A DNA stretch of 64,000 nt from Stentor roeselii (Eukaryota; Ciliophora; Heterotrichea; Heterotrichida; Stentoridae). Under the pieces are notes generated by a model that had not been told where the DNA came from, did no database searches, and worked only from the letters and a program-made list of their open reading frames with translations. Made by a program: the position numbers and the translations under genes. This document shows positions 34,404 through 43,214 of the stretch, piece after piece; within the stretch, counting starts at the first letter, position 1, and every line of letters begins with the position of its first letter. The stretch is from positions 124,001 through 188,000 of the forward strand of contig RSEH01000044.1 of the NCBI GenBank assembly GCA_006503475.1, written 5' to 3'.

Positions 34404-35831
34404 ATGGAAGAATCTCTAGCATTTTCATTTGGATATACAGCAATAGGCCTAACCTCAATATTACTAATGAAATCTTTAGTAAACGCAGGATCTCATGATT
34501 CAAGTTACGCGATTTGGCATTATTTTTCTTGGGTTCATTACATAAAATGGGCAGGTCTGATGACTTCTGAAGGAACTTTGCCGTTTATCCGATTCTATCG
34601 AAAGTTAATCCTGGTGTTCAAGCCTGAACCACTAAACACTTACAGTCCTCCATGTTCAATCCCAAAAAACTTCCAAATAATGGGATTTGATTACTCTTAT
34701 TTCCTAAATAATTCTGAAGTTCCTCTGATAATCTGGGGAATTTTTTCGATTATTTATCTTTTTTTCCTGGCTGTGAAGGTTAAATCGTTTGAAAATATCA
34801 GGAAAAGTGTTTGTGAAAATATGATTATTCGAGCTACTTTGGTGTTTTTTATGGACTTTTTGCTTTACGCTTTGCTTCAAATTCGGCAATTTGAAATTAG
34901 TACAGTTTATGGAATTATTAATTCTATTATCAGTGTAGTTGTTGTGTCATGTCTTTTAATTTTTTGGGTTTTTGTCTCAATTTTCGTTCTTGTTAAAACT
35001 GAAGAATCAGGGAATCTTTATAGAATCAAAACTATTAGACAAGAATTCGATGTGACTCAAAAGAAGTACTTGATTTATTACTTTCTCTTTATGCTTGAAA
35101 GAACTTTTGCAGGGATTTCCTATGTTTTTCTTGGGGACTATCCGAAGGTTCAATGTTTTATGATAGAAATAACGAGTGGGGTTGTTTGTAAGGATTATTT
35201 AGTGATTTATGTTGCTTTTGTGAAACCTTTTATTAAAAAAGAGCTGAATGTTTTCGTGATGATTTTGGAAACTTTTTCAATTATTATTGGCTCCTTAATT
35301 GGAAGTTTTTCTATTTATGGCGTTTCAGATTCAAGTAAAGATAACATGTTGTTTTTCATTGTTTCTGTTTTGTACTTGTCGATTCCAATATTTCTTTTCT
35401 TTACTTTTAAAGTTTCTGATGGAAACTCGGCCTCGAGGACTGTGAATGGAAACTTTCAAAACAACACCAAAGTTTTTACAGAGAATGAAAAAAGTTTTGA
35501 CAATAAACTGAGAGTGATTGAAAAACAAAGGAATCATTTTTTTAATAATCATATTAAAGATCATAGTGATTTAAAAGCGATTTCTCCCAGAAGCGATCTT
35601 TCAACGAATAAAGTTAGTGATTTTAACCATCTAGAAAAAATGAAGGCTAATAACCTTGTGCTAAAGGCTAGGATTTTTCATTCTGAGATAGGATTTGATA
35701 ATAAATCTAAAGAAAATTATCTCAGTGAAGAAATAGTTAATGAAAAAACTGAAGAATTGAATGAAAAATCTGTCACTACGAGAATTCCTTATTACGAAGC
35801 TTTATTCGACAAGTATCATAAAAATAAATAA
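34404..35831 (+). CDS. Multi-pass membrane protein with cytosolic tail, unknown
   Basis: 475 residues. Seven or eight hydrophobic helices are visible: about 5-25, 105-127, 140-162, 170-198, 222-244, 278-302 and 311-333, plus a weaker one near 42-56. A charged tail of about 140 residues follows. No receptor or transporter signature was found. Size and layout resemble the multi-helix C-terminal module of the giant surface protein at 48520, so it might be a detached relative, but I see no clear sequence match. Confidence 0.7.
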   Translation: MEESLAFSFGYTAIGLTSILLMKSLVNAGSHDSSYAIWHYFSWVHYIKWAGLMTSEGTLPFIRFYRKLILVFKPEPLNTYSPPCSIPKNFQIMGFDYSYFLNNSEVPLIIWGIFSIIYLFFLAVKVKSFENIRKSVCENMIIRATLVFFMDFLLYALLQIRQFEISTVYGIINSIISVVVVSCLLIFWVFVSIFVLVKTEESGNLYRIKTIRQEFDVTQKKYLIYYFLFMLERTFAGISYVFLGDYPKVQCFMIEITSGVVCKDYLVIYVAFVKPFIKKELNVFVMILETFSIIIGSLIGSFSIYGVSDSSKDNMLFFIVSVLYLSIPIFLFFTFKVSDGNSASRTVNGNFQNNTKVFTENEKSFDNKLRVIEKQRNHFFNNHIKDHSDLKAISPRSDLSTNKVSDFNHLEKMKANNLVLKARIFHSEIGFDNKSKENYLSEEIVNEKTEELNEKSVTTRIPYYEALFDKYHKNK

Positions 35832-35997
35832 GTTATCAAGGCGAATTTTTCTGGAACTATATAAGTTAAATGAGACTTTTATATTAATTTGAATATAAGG
35901 ATTTTTAATTGATATTCTTTTACTTTGCATTCAATTTCAAGTAAAACTTGTAAACTTGATATTGATATGGTTTATTTTATTTCTTATAATTATAAGT

Positions 35998-37050
35998 ATG
36001 TCTTTAGAAGTATCATCAACTGTTGCTTCAGCTTCAGAGGAAGATAGTTCTATTCTATTTGTAATACTTGATCATCACTCTTATATTGCAGGTGATAAAG
36101 TTACCGGAGAAATAATGTTAAAAATATTCAAATCTCTGGATCTGGCGAGGATTAAAATAAAGGCTTTCGGAGAAGAGTCTATTATTGTGTATAATGACTA
36201 CGATAGAAATCAAATTCTAATGCAAGAATCCAAAAAAATTTTTACAATCGATGATAATGTACAAACTTTTAATAGTTTTGAAAAGGGAGACTATATTTTT
36301 CCATTTAGCTTTAAACTTCCAGGATTCATTCCAGCTACTTTTGATTATTCAGGCAAAGATACAGATGGAAACTTGATAAAATCTAAAGTGAATTATTTAC
36401 TCTCAGTGGTGTTTTACACAGATAATAAAAGAATTTCAAAAATTTTTAACACTATATTCATAAAAAATATTAATCACCTTGAAAACCCAGGAGCTTCCAT
36501 TAATGTAAAGTCTCCAATCAGCGGCTGCTGCTTTCAACCAAACGGAATCAGTGAATTAACATTGCTAGTCGAATCTTCTGATCACTTAGTATCTGGAGGA
36601 GAGTTAAAATACAAAATAATTCCTAATAATTCACTCAGCAAATCCCCGATAATTAAGATCACAAGCTCTGTTTATAGACAAATTTCATTTACTTTACAGC
36701 AGAAAGAGTATCAAATAAAGGAACTTATTTCAAAATTTGAAAGAAATACCTGGATTGGTCCATTTTCTAGTATTTTCGTTGAAAAAGATTTCGAGTTTAC
36801 AACAAGATTAGGATTACATGATGATGAATCAAACACAAGCAGTAATGATTCAGCACTAATCCAATGCAAATATTTTATAGAAGTTCAAATCTTTCATGAT
36901 ATTCTTTTCAGAAGTGTTCCAATAGTATTGAAATTACCTTTTCATGTTGATCCTCAGGTAGTCTATGTTAAAGTAAATCCTCCAACAGAAGGTAACTGGA
37001 TACAAACTGATTCAGATTTTGTAAATCTCTTAGTAAAACTTAATATTTGA
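35998..37050 (+). CDS. Arrestin-fold protein (ARRDC/Vps26-like), copy 1
   Basis: 350 residues from the ATG at 35998; upstream codons are open but have no ATG. The arrestin pattern is visible: SYIAGDKVTGEIML, KGDYIFPFSFKLPGFIPATF (the hallmark FPFxFxLP), DYSGKDTDGNLIKSKVNYLL, then a second beta-sandwich ending VPIVLKLPFHVDP. Alpha-arrestins link membrane cargo to ubiquitin ligases and endosomal sorting. No PPxY motif is seen. It is a clear paralogue of 44696-45796, about 7.6 kb away on the other strand. It ends in TGA. Confidence 0.82.
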   Translation: MSLEVSSTVASASEEDSSILFVILDHHSYIAGDKVTGEIMLKIFKSLDLARIKIKAFGEESIIVYNDYDRNQILMQESKKIFTIDDNVQTFNSFEKGDYIFPFSFKLPGFIPATFDYSGKDTDGNLIKSKVNYLLSVVFYTDNKRISKIFNTIFIKNINHLENPGASINVKSPISGCCFQPNGISELTLLVESSDHLVSGGELKYKIIPNNSLSKSPIIKITSSVYRQISFTLQQKEYQIKELISKFERNTWIGPFSSIFVEKDFEFTTRLGLHDDESNTSSNDSALIQCKYFIEVQIFHDILFRSVPIVLKLPFHVDPQVVYVKVNPPTEGNWIQTDSDFVNLLVKLNI

Positions 37051-37113
37051 ATATAAATCTGCGAATGTATATTTTCCAGGCTGCCTTCATTTATTAAATA
37101 AATATAGATTATA

Positions 37114-38007
37114 ATGAGTAGAGACCATAACGTAGCTTGCGCCTTTCACAATGGACTGACTTTAATTCTAAGACAGGGAAGTGCCCTTGAAGCTCAGGGT
37201 GATTGCTTGGTGAATGCTGCTAATGATTTAATGAATCATGGAGGAGGAGTCGCTCTTGAAATAGCTCAGCAAGCTGGCTCTCAACTATCAGCTGAATGCA
37301 GTGAATGGGTAAGCAACATGGGAGAAATAAAAGCTGGAAATGTTGCAGTTACTGGATCATACAACCTAAACAAATTCCAAAAAATAATCCACGCAGTTGG
37401 TCCAAAGCAAGACACATCAGAAGGAAGAAATATGCTTGTATCAACTCTAGTCAACAGCATGAAATACGCAGAACTAAACAAGTGCACATCTCTGAGTATC
37501 CCGGCCCTATCAGTAGGCATATTCGGTTTTCCTAAAGAGAGCAGTGCTGAAAGACATTATGAGGCTTTTATAATATTTGCAGGATATTTTAAAAGAATTC
37601 AATATTTAAAGACAATCATTATTAACGTCTTTACTGATGAAGAAGCTGAAATCTTCGCTGACAAGTTGATTGATTTTTCAGATAATTTTCAATGTTTTCA
37701 ATTTATTGGAACAGTTAAACAACTGGGGATTTCTCTTAATCATTATTATTGCAAAACTTGTCAGGCAGTTTATGATGCTGGTTGCTTCGAACTCACTCAT
37801 TGCTGTAGGTCTTGCTGTGATTTTTGTATGAGTAAACTTAGTTCAGCGAATTGCTTTGCTTGTGGAGCTATGGCTAATAATCAGTATTGGAAATGTATTA
37901 AATGTAGAAAGGCTTATAATCGAGAACATGGAATGATGAATTGTCCAAATGATGGCCTTGTTTATGAGTCGAAGTTTAAGTTAGAATTTAATAATTATCG
38001 AAAGTAA
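37114..38007 (+). CDS. Macrodomain protein with C-terminal Cys-rich zinc module
   Basis: 297 residues. The macrodomain (about 10-185) shows the ADP-ribose-binding motifs CLVNAANDLMNHGGGVALEI and IPALSVGIFGFPKESSAE, with KIIHAVGPK between them. This domain binds or hydrolyses ADP-ribose on proteins. The C-terminal 80 residues are a dense Cys/His cluster (CKTCQAVYDAGCFELTHCC, CCDFCMSKL, CFACGA, CIKCRKAY), likely two zinc sites of RING or zinc-ribbon type. The pairing suggests crosstalk between ADP-ribosylation and ubiquitin or nucleic acids; that part is inference. Confidence 0.86.
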   Translation: MSRDHNVACAFHNGLTLILRQGSALEAQGDCLVNAANDLMNHGGGVALEIAQQAGSQLSAECSEWVSNMGEIKAGNVAVTGSYNLNKFQKIIHAVGPKQDTSEGRNMLVSTLVNSMKYAELNKCTSLSIPALSVGIFGFPKESSAERHYEAFIIFAGYFKRIQYLKTIIINVFTDEEAEIFADKLIDFSDNFQCFQFIGTVKQLGISLNHYYCKTCQAVYDAGCFELTHCCRSCCDFCMSKLSSANCFACGAMANNQYWKCIKCRKAYNREHGMMNCPNDGLVYESKFKLEFNNYRK

Positions 38008-38315
38008 ATTTTTATACTTTAATGAAACTCAAATAAATTGAATAGAAAGTCTGCTCTAGAAGGTTATAAAGAACCATTCTTAAATAATAATTTAAAATTC
38101 TTTATCTTTCAACTCTTTACTTGTCATAAAATTCTCTAAATAAACCTTGTCTAAAAAGAAAATTATTTCACAGAATAATAAATACCCCAAACCATTTCGA
38201 CTTAAAACAACCATCCTTCACCAATAAATCTAAAATTCTTAATCCTTCAACTCTTTACCCATCACAAAAATTCTCTAAAATAATCCTTGTCTACAATCTA
38301 AATTATTTCCAAATA
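38008..38315. repeat. 138-bp tandem duplication of a gene's 5' region
   Basis: The spacer before the small membrane-protein gene contains a copy of that gene's upstream region and first codons. TAAAATTC with related flanks recurs at 38093 and 38231, and AATACCCCAAACCATTTCGACTT at 38181 parallels AATACCGCAAATCATTCCGACTT at 38319, always 138 bp apart. In the left copy the start codon is lost (ATAAATACC instead of ATGAATACC). G is almost absent from the plus strand here. Confidence 0.8.
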
Positions 38316-38783
38316 ATGAATACCGCAAATCATTCCGACTTCAAAGCAGTAGACTTCGATGCACTATTTACATCATTTTGTCTAATAGTGATCATAGGAA
38401 TTCTGGAACTGACTCCCGAGCGAGGAATATGTTCTCAGCCATTTGTATTCTGGTTCAGTCTAAAAGCCCTAACCCTGATCTTACGTTTAGCCCTAAAGGC
38501 AGGTTTCCCTCAATACTCAACTCGAAGTTGGTTCAAGCTGATCTTAGCTCTGATAAAATTATTCAGCGTGGCTTGGATAATCTACGGAATAACAATGTTA
38601 GCCTTAGAGACTAAATGTACAACAAGCGATACTTTTTACTTAGGAGTACTTGGTTTCATCTCAGCTTTCATGATAGGCACGGTGGTCTTTTTCATCATAT
38701 TCGTGGTGACCTTGATATCTCTGAGGAACCCAAGCCAAGAAGACGAAGAAAAAACAGATATCAAGTCAAGATTAGTTGTTTAG
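38316..38783 (+). CDS. Small membrane protein with about four transmembrane helices
   Basis: 155 residues. Hydrophobic helices are at about 15-33, 44-60, 73-96 and 107-135; the C-terminus is acidic and then basic (EDEEKTDIKSRLVV). No family was recognised. The gene's 5' region has been duplicated just upstream. It converges on ALG7 with 18 bp between stops. Confidence 0.65.
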   Translation: MNTANHSDFKAVDFDALFTSFCLIVIIGILELTPERGICSQPFVFWFSLKALTLILRLALKAGFPQYSTRSWFKLILALIKLFSVAWIIYGITMLALETKCTTSDTFYLGVLGFISAFMIGTVVFFIIFVVTLISLRNPSQEDEEKTDIKSRLVV

Positions 38784-38801
38784 TCTTAAACTATTAGCTA
38801 C

Positions 38802-39959
38802 TCAGTAAAACAACGTGGACACGTGATATCTCACATAAAAAGCGAAACCACAACTGAGAACTTGCAACCCAGTCAAAAGTGTGACAAGGTCTCTTTCATG
38901 AGTAGGTCCAACAAGCCACAAGACCAAGTTAATCAAAGTATGATGTTCAGGAACACTCTCAAGAACATCATCTTTAGAATTATACCTCGGCAGTCGATGT
39001 CTCGGGCAATGAAAAATTCCAAAAAGTTGAGGAAGTGAGATCAAAAAGTTAAGAATTTGTGGAATGAAAAAAAGCAGCATGGTCTTCGAGTAATGCCCTA
39101 AAATTCCAGCAACTGCGAAAGTCATTCCTGCAAAGTAACAATAAGTGTCTCCAACGAAGACCTTTGAAGGATACCTGTTGAACTTAATAAGTGCCAGGGT
39201 GTTAAGCATGAATGGCAGAATGAGTGAAAAGCTGACAAGGTGTTGTTTGTAAACCTGTTCATTACAGCTAAAAGTCATTTCCTATCTGGGTGTTACTATC
39301 AAGTTATGAGTCAGCGCAGCGGAGGCGATGACAAGGCTCTGACTGCTTTCAATCCCATTGATTCCTGCGTAGATATTTATTGCATTAGTGCAAAAAACCG
39401 CGAGCATCAACATGTAAACATGATACAAAAGCCCCAGCTCTAAAGACAAACCAAAAAAATCCCTCAGCGGCTGAGGTATGATTATCTGGGTCGTCCCTGA
39501 ATACGCCACTAGAAGAGGAAAAGACGCCAGTGTCGGAAGGAGCAGCTTGTATCGCCAACGAAGATTTAAAACATCGTCGGCGAAGCCTAGAAATGTCATG
39601 AAACATACTGAAAATGCTGCGGCGTTGTATTGGGCTTGAGATGATTTGTCTGTCGCGTAAAGTAACTGGTTTATTATTATTGCTGTTATGTAAGCAGATG
39701 CTGGAACTATTCCTAAAGACTCTGGACTGAGTTTTTATTACATTTCTTTTGATGATACCTTGTTCAGGTCACGACCGAAGAGACCTGAGGCTTTTGTCAT
39801 GTGCTTGATGGTTGGAATCAAGTTTAGGGTTAGCAGGAAGGATACACCTGAGATTAGGAATAGCGGAAGAAGGGATGACCAGTCTTGGAAATTCAGGTAT
39901 AGACCGAAGGCGAATGGGAAGATTGTTATCGAGATGACTGTTGTTGTGTATAGGTCCAT
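38802..39959 (-). CDS. ALG7: UDP-GlcNAc:dolichol-phosphate GlcNAc-1-P transferase (ALG7/DPAGT1)
   Basis: 375 residues from three exons (39959-39742, 39726-39297, 39281-38802) joined by two 15-nt introns. Catalytic and family motifs are FLGFADDVLNLRWRYKLLLP, AVFCTNAINIYAGINGIES, KVFVGDTYCYFAGMTFAV and HCPRHRLPRYN, with about ten membrane helices. It makes GlcNAc-PP-dolichol, the first step of N-glycan assembly on the ER, and is the tunicamycin target. A CDS model without the two introns would break into three pieces. Confidence 0.95.
39282..39296 (-). other. 15-nt intron 2 of ALG7
   Basis: Minus-strand GTAACACCCAGATAG with in-frame TAG and A at position 10. Splicing joins SAALTHNLI to EMTFSCNEQV (phase 0). 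Confidence 0.92.
39727..39741 (-). other. 15-nt intron 1 of ALG7
   Basis: Minus-strand GTAATAAAAACTCAG with in-frame TAA and A at position 10. Splicing yields KVSSKEI-PESLGIVPAS, matching the ALG7 family PES motif (phase 2). Confidence 0.92.
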
Positions 39960-40245
39960 TTATATGAGGATTTTTTTTTAGGTGATTTGGTTTATTTAGA
40001 ATTAGGTGGATGTAGTATTTTGGGTGGGATTATATTAGAATAGTTTAGGTTGTTTTCTTGAATCAGATATTTATGCAGAGTTTTAGTATTTTGGATTTAA
40101 ATTTATTGATGAGGAGATTAGAAATCGTTTAGGTATTATAGTTTCTTTAAAAGTTTTATTTTTTCTTGTTAAAGGATAATACAGTGTTTTATTGTAGTTT
40201 ATAATCGAACCTAAATTAAATCTTTTCTATTCATATTTGTCGATA
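39960..40245. other. 286-bp spacer between divergent genes, almost free of C on its left side
   Basis: Between the ATGs of ALG7 and the coiled-coil gene. The plus strand at 39961-40020 contains no C and about 15 G. No repeat or gene was seen; both promoters should lie here. Confidence 0.5.
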
Positions 40246-40884
40246 ATGTCTAACTTGAAAGAATCAAAAAAAACTGACCCTGAAAGTTTGAACCGAAAAA
40301 ATCATTTACTTTCTCGTCACAATGCTACTGTCTCAACCTACCAGCAAGTCAACTTTATGTTCCAATCGATATTTTCCAAACAAATCATCGAAAACTCCTC
40401 TGAAATCCAAAAAATCAACTCCAGCAACGATGAGCTACATTCAAAGATCGACCAAATCAAGTCCAAGATATCTTTCCTAGACGAAGACCGAAACAAACAC
40501 TTAGAAAACTCTAAAAAAATTAAGTCGAAAATCGAAAATAGCCTGGAGTTGCTATCAAAGTCGAAAGAATCAGAGATCACATCAATAAAAGACGAAATTT
40601 CTTATAAAAAAGACTTAAACAATTTTTTCGAGACCCTTTCTTCAATCCACATCAATGACAGTCAGCCAGTGATGGAAATTCATCTCAGTGTCTTGGGAGA
40701 GTCAATCAATTTTAAACTTCAAAGAGGGGATAAAGAAGATAATCTTAACTTCGAAATGATCAGCTGCACAAAAATGAATGAACAACTTCCTCCTTGGCTT
40801 AACAAAAATTTTAGTGTTGAGCGACAAACTTGCTCTCATATGATTAGTGCTTTATATAATGGACTTTTGAATAAGTTTAGTTAA
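40246..40884 (+). CDS. Coiled-coil protein with small C-terminal domain, possibly Spc25-like
   Basis: 212 residues from the ATG at 40246 (GATAATG context). Residues 40-130 form a Ser/Lys/Glu coiled coil. The last 75 residues (MEIHLSVLGESINFKLQ...NFEMISC...LPPWLNKNFSVE...ALYNGLLNKF) form a compact alpha/beta domain whose order of hydrophobics is reminiscent of the RWD domain of kinetochore protein Spc25. This is a weak, pattern-level suggestion. The stop overlaps the convergent gene's stop by 8 nt. Confidence 0.65.
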   Translation: MSNLKESKKTDPESLNRKNHLLSRHNATVSTYQQVNFMFQSIFSKQIIENSSEIQKINSSNDELHSKIDQIKSKISFLDEDRNKHLENSKKIKSKIENSLELLSKSKESEITSIKDEISYKKDLNNFFETLSSIHINDSQPVMEIHLSVLGESINFKLQRGDKEDNLNFEMISCTKMNEQLPPWLNKNFSVERQTCSHMISALYNGLLNKFS

Positions 40885-41572
40885 TATTTTTCTTTTCTAC
40901 TTGGTAGATGGAAAGTGAGTAGTCGATTATTTCTGAAAAATAAACAGGAAATCTCAATGAAAGCGAAATAAGAGCCCACTCAAATACACTTTCTAGTAGC
41001 GTATTAGCCAGCAACCCATTATACGTGGTATAAGCGAAATGCCACTCCAATAAAGTAAGCAAATAAAGTAGCCACATAAATTGATAGTACTTCCAACAAA
41101 AAGAAATCATTTTCTTTTGCTCAATCACCAAGAAAGTTCTTTCCAAGAAGTGCAAAGCATAATAAACCCAGAAAAACAAAATAGAGCTGAGAGCGAAACT
41201 CAAATAAACATGCAGATTGTCTATTGGGTTGAACTCGATTCCATTTATCTCATCAATCAAACCGCAAGTGAGACCTAAAACAAGTATTGCGATTTCAAAT
41301 ACAATCATGATGAAGAGTTCTTCTTTGTTCACTACTTTTGATATTTTTGTATTGAATGCTGCAAAAAGAGGAAGCAAGGAAAAGAAATAAAAACTCCATG
41401 TCAAGACTATCAAAACATCATGGTTTCGAAAAGAGGCTAAATATGATACTGTAGGTATGTAGCTTGAGCAAGTAATAGTAAAAGTGCAAATTCCTACCAA
41501 ATTCAAATAAAGCGAAGCCAAAACTCCCCAAGAGCATTTATCAAGAAATCCTCTAAGACTGCAAGATATCAT
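40877..41572 (-). CDS. Frag1/DRAM/Sfk1-like membrane protein
   Basis: 231 residues with about six membrane helices. The order of features fits the Frag1/DRAM/Sfk1 (PGAP2-related) group: an early loop SSYIPTVSYLASFRNHD, a middle NPIDNLHVYLSFALSS and a late WEW-like FEWALISLSLRF before the last helix. Members act in GPI-anchor remodelling or lysosomal and plasma-membrane lipid control. The assignment is tentative. The start region (ATGATATCTT) is echoed 209 bp upstream in the spacer. Confidence 0.6.
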   Translation of the reverse strand: MISCSLRGFLDKCSWGVLASLYLNLVGICTFTITCSSYIPTVSYLASFRNHDVLIVLTWSFYFFSLLPLFAAFNTKISKVVNKEELFIMIVFEIAILVLGLTCGLIDEINGIEFNPIDNLHVYLSFALSSILFFWVYYALHFLERTFLVIEQKKMISFCWKYYQFMWLLYLLTLLEWHFAYTTYNGLLANTLLESVFEWALISLSLRFPVYFSEIIDYSLSIYQVEKKNIN

Positions 41573-41803
41573 ATTTATACCTCATCTATCCTAATAATTC
41601 TGAATTCCTACATTCCAAGTTACACAAATCCAAATCTCAATCATATTTAACCCTTCCTCCTCCATAATTTCCCTTTACAAAAACTAAACTCCTACAAATT
41701 CACCAACATATAATTTCCATCTTATCCACTCAAATCTTCAAATTCTCAAAAGTCCTAAATCCTTTATAATGAAGATATCATATTTATACCTTATCTATCC
41801 CTA
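41563..41803. repeat. 209-bp-spaced duplicate of a gene boundary
   Basis: AAGATATCATATTTATACC recurs at 41563 and 41772, followed by TCATCTATCCTAAT and TTATCTATCCCTAAT. The right copy joins the CFAP410 stop codon to downstream sequence; the left copy carries the real start of the Frag1-like gene. The original boundary therefore seems to have been duplicated. The spacer between the copies has almost no G on the plus strand. Confidence 0.7.
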
Positions 41804-42501
41804 ATCTTCTTCTCAATTTCCTTCTTCACAATTTCCAAGTTATACTCATCCAAGTCCTTAATCAGTGCAAGAACAGCACACAAAATATTATTACTCCTGC
41901 CCTCCTCAGCCCTTGGCCTAGCAGGTTGTTTGACAGGTTCCCTGACAGCAGGTGAAACATTTCTTTCCTCAGTACTAAGATCACCTCTAATCCGATTGAT
42001 CCTGGGTGCTTCTTTAACGACAGGTGAAGCGTTTCTATCCCTTTTATTCGCCGCGACTTCATTTTCCTTACCTTTCGGGCGAGGCCCATCAAATTTAGCG
42101 GCCTGGTTTTTTTCTTCATTAGTGACGGCCTGATTGTCAAGTTTTACAAGATTCGGAAGCAAGGCCAGGACTTTTTCTCGATAATTCGAACTTTCCGCAC
42201 AAGGGTTTTCCCAGAGCCAAAGGACTTTAAGACTGGGAAGATTTTGAAGATATCTCAACTCGCTAAGGTCTGAAATTAAGTTCTTGCGAAGGTAAAGCTC
42301 AGTCAATTTTTTACAGTACTGAAAAGGCTTCAAGGTCGAGATCCGGTTGACACTCAAGGAAAGGACTTCGATGTTCGGCATTTCTTTTAAAACTGAGACG
42401 TCATCAATTTCATTGCCCCAGAGGTTTAAATTCTTGATCAACTCAAGATTCCCGGCTTTTGTCCTCATAAGAATCAGGTCTTCGGTAAGTGGTTTTGCCA
42501 T
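41791..42501 (-). CDS. CFAP410: CFAP410 (C21orf2) leucine-rich ciliary protein
   Basis: 236 residues. The opening TEDLILMRTKAGNLELIKNL, NLWGNEIDDVS, EMPNIEVLSLSVNRISTL, YLRKNLISDLSEL and VLWLWENPC repeats plus KLDNQAVTNEE match CFAP410 closely. The C-terminal helix (NNILCAVLALIKDLDEYNLE) is the tetramerisation segment known in the family. It acts at basal bodies with NEK1. The linker is rich in R/P/E. Confidence 0.93.
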   Translation of the reverse strand: MAKPLTEDLILMRTKAGNLELIKNLNLWGNEIDDVSVLKEMPNIEVLSLSVNRISTLKPFQYCKKLTELYLRKNLISDLSELRYLQNLPSLKVLWLWENPCAESSNYREKVLALLPNLVKLDNQAVTNEEKNQAAKFDGPRPKGKENEVAANKRDRNASPVVKEAPRINRIRGDLSTEERNVSPAVREPVKQPARPRAEEGRSNNILCAVLALIKDLDEYNLEIVKKEIEKKIRDR

Positions 42502-42523
42502 TTATTTGAATTTTTTCTTAATA

Positions 42524-43150
42524 ATGGAAAGAATTGATGAAAGGTTTATTTGTGGAATATGTCTTCAGATATTGGATCAGCCTGTGAAACATGTTTTATG
42601 TGGAAAGTTTTACTGTAAGCCCTGCATGAGTCAAATGATGGGAATGACCCAAAGTTCTAATTGTCCTAATTGTAGATCATCTTTAAGAAAACAGGACTTG
42701 CATGAAGATCAAGAGTTAGGCAGGGTCATTGAAAATTCTGTTTTTGAATGTCCTTGTGGAGAGAAAATTCCTTATCGAGTCCTTGCTGGGCATATAGAGA
42801 GTTGTGATAGTCTCAGAGTTGATGTCGCCCGAGCTGTTGTGAAGCCGAAGGAAAAAGTTGTCAATCGATGGACTTATGAATGTCCTGTTTGTCATCAGAA
42901 AAATATGGAAAGGTCTGTGTTTGTTGAGCATTTTAAAAAGAGTCATCGTGGAGCTCGAGGGGTTTGCCCTATCTGTAAAAATATGCCTTGGGGGGACCCG
43001 AATTATGTGAGTAATGATTTGAATGGGCATTTGCAGATGAGACATAAGATGGATTATGAGGAATTGACTGTAAAGGATATTTAGGATTATACCATGACTG
43101 ATGATGAGATTCTTATGAAAGTCTTGCAGGAATCGATGAGGTATCAATGA
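42524..43150 (+). CDS. RNF114/RNF125/RNF166-type RING E3 ligase with C-terminal UIM
   Basis: 203 residues from exons 42524-43069 and 43085-43150 with a 15-nt intron. RING at about 10-45 (CGICLQILDQPVKHVLCGKF, CPNCR), a C2HC-type site (CPCGEKI...H...C), two Di19-type zinc fingers (CPVCHQKNMERSVFVEHFKK; CPICKNM...HLQMRHKMDYEE) and, only after splicing, a ubiquitin-interacting-motif-like end DDEILMKVLQESM. This domain order is characteristic of the RNF114 group. The unspliced frame would end early at VKDI and lose the UIM. Confidence 0.9.
43070..43084 (+). other. 15-nt intron of the RNF114-like gene
   Basis: GTAAAGGATATTTAG, in-frame TAG, A at position 10. It restores the C-terminal UIM-like helix (phase 0). 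Confidence 0.9.
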
Positions 43151-43214
43151 ATTAATTAATAGATCATGTAGATGAAGAAAGGAAATTATTTGGTTTTTAA
43201 TCAGTTATTTTACA

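Noticed and set aside
34404-35831. G-protein-coupled receptor call for the multi-helix protein
   Set aside because: The helix count is compatible, but no DRY, NPxxY or other class motif is visible.
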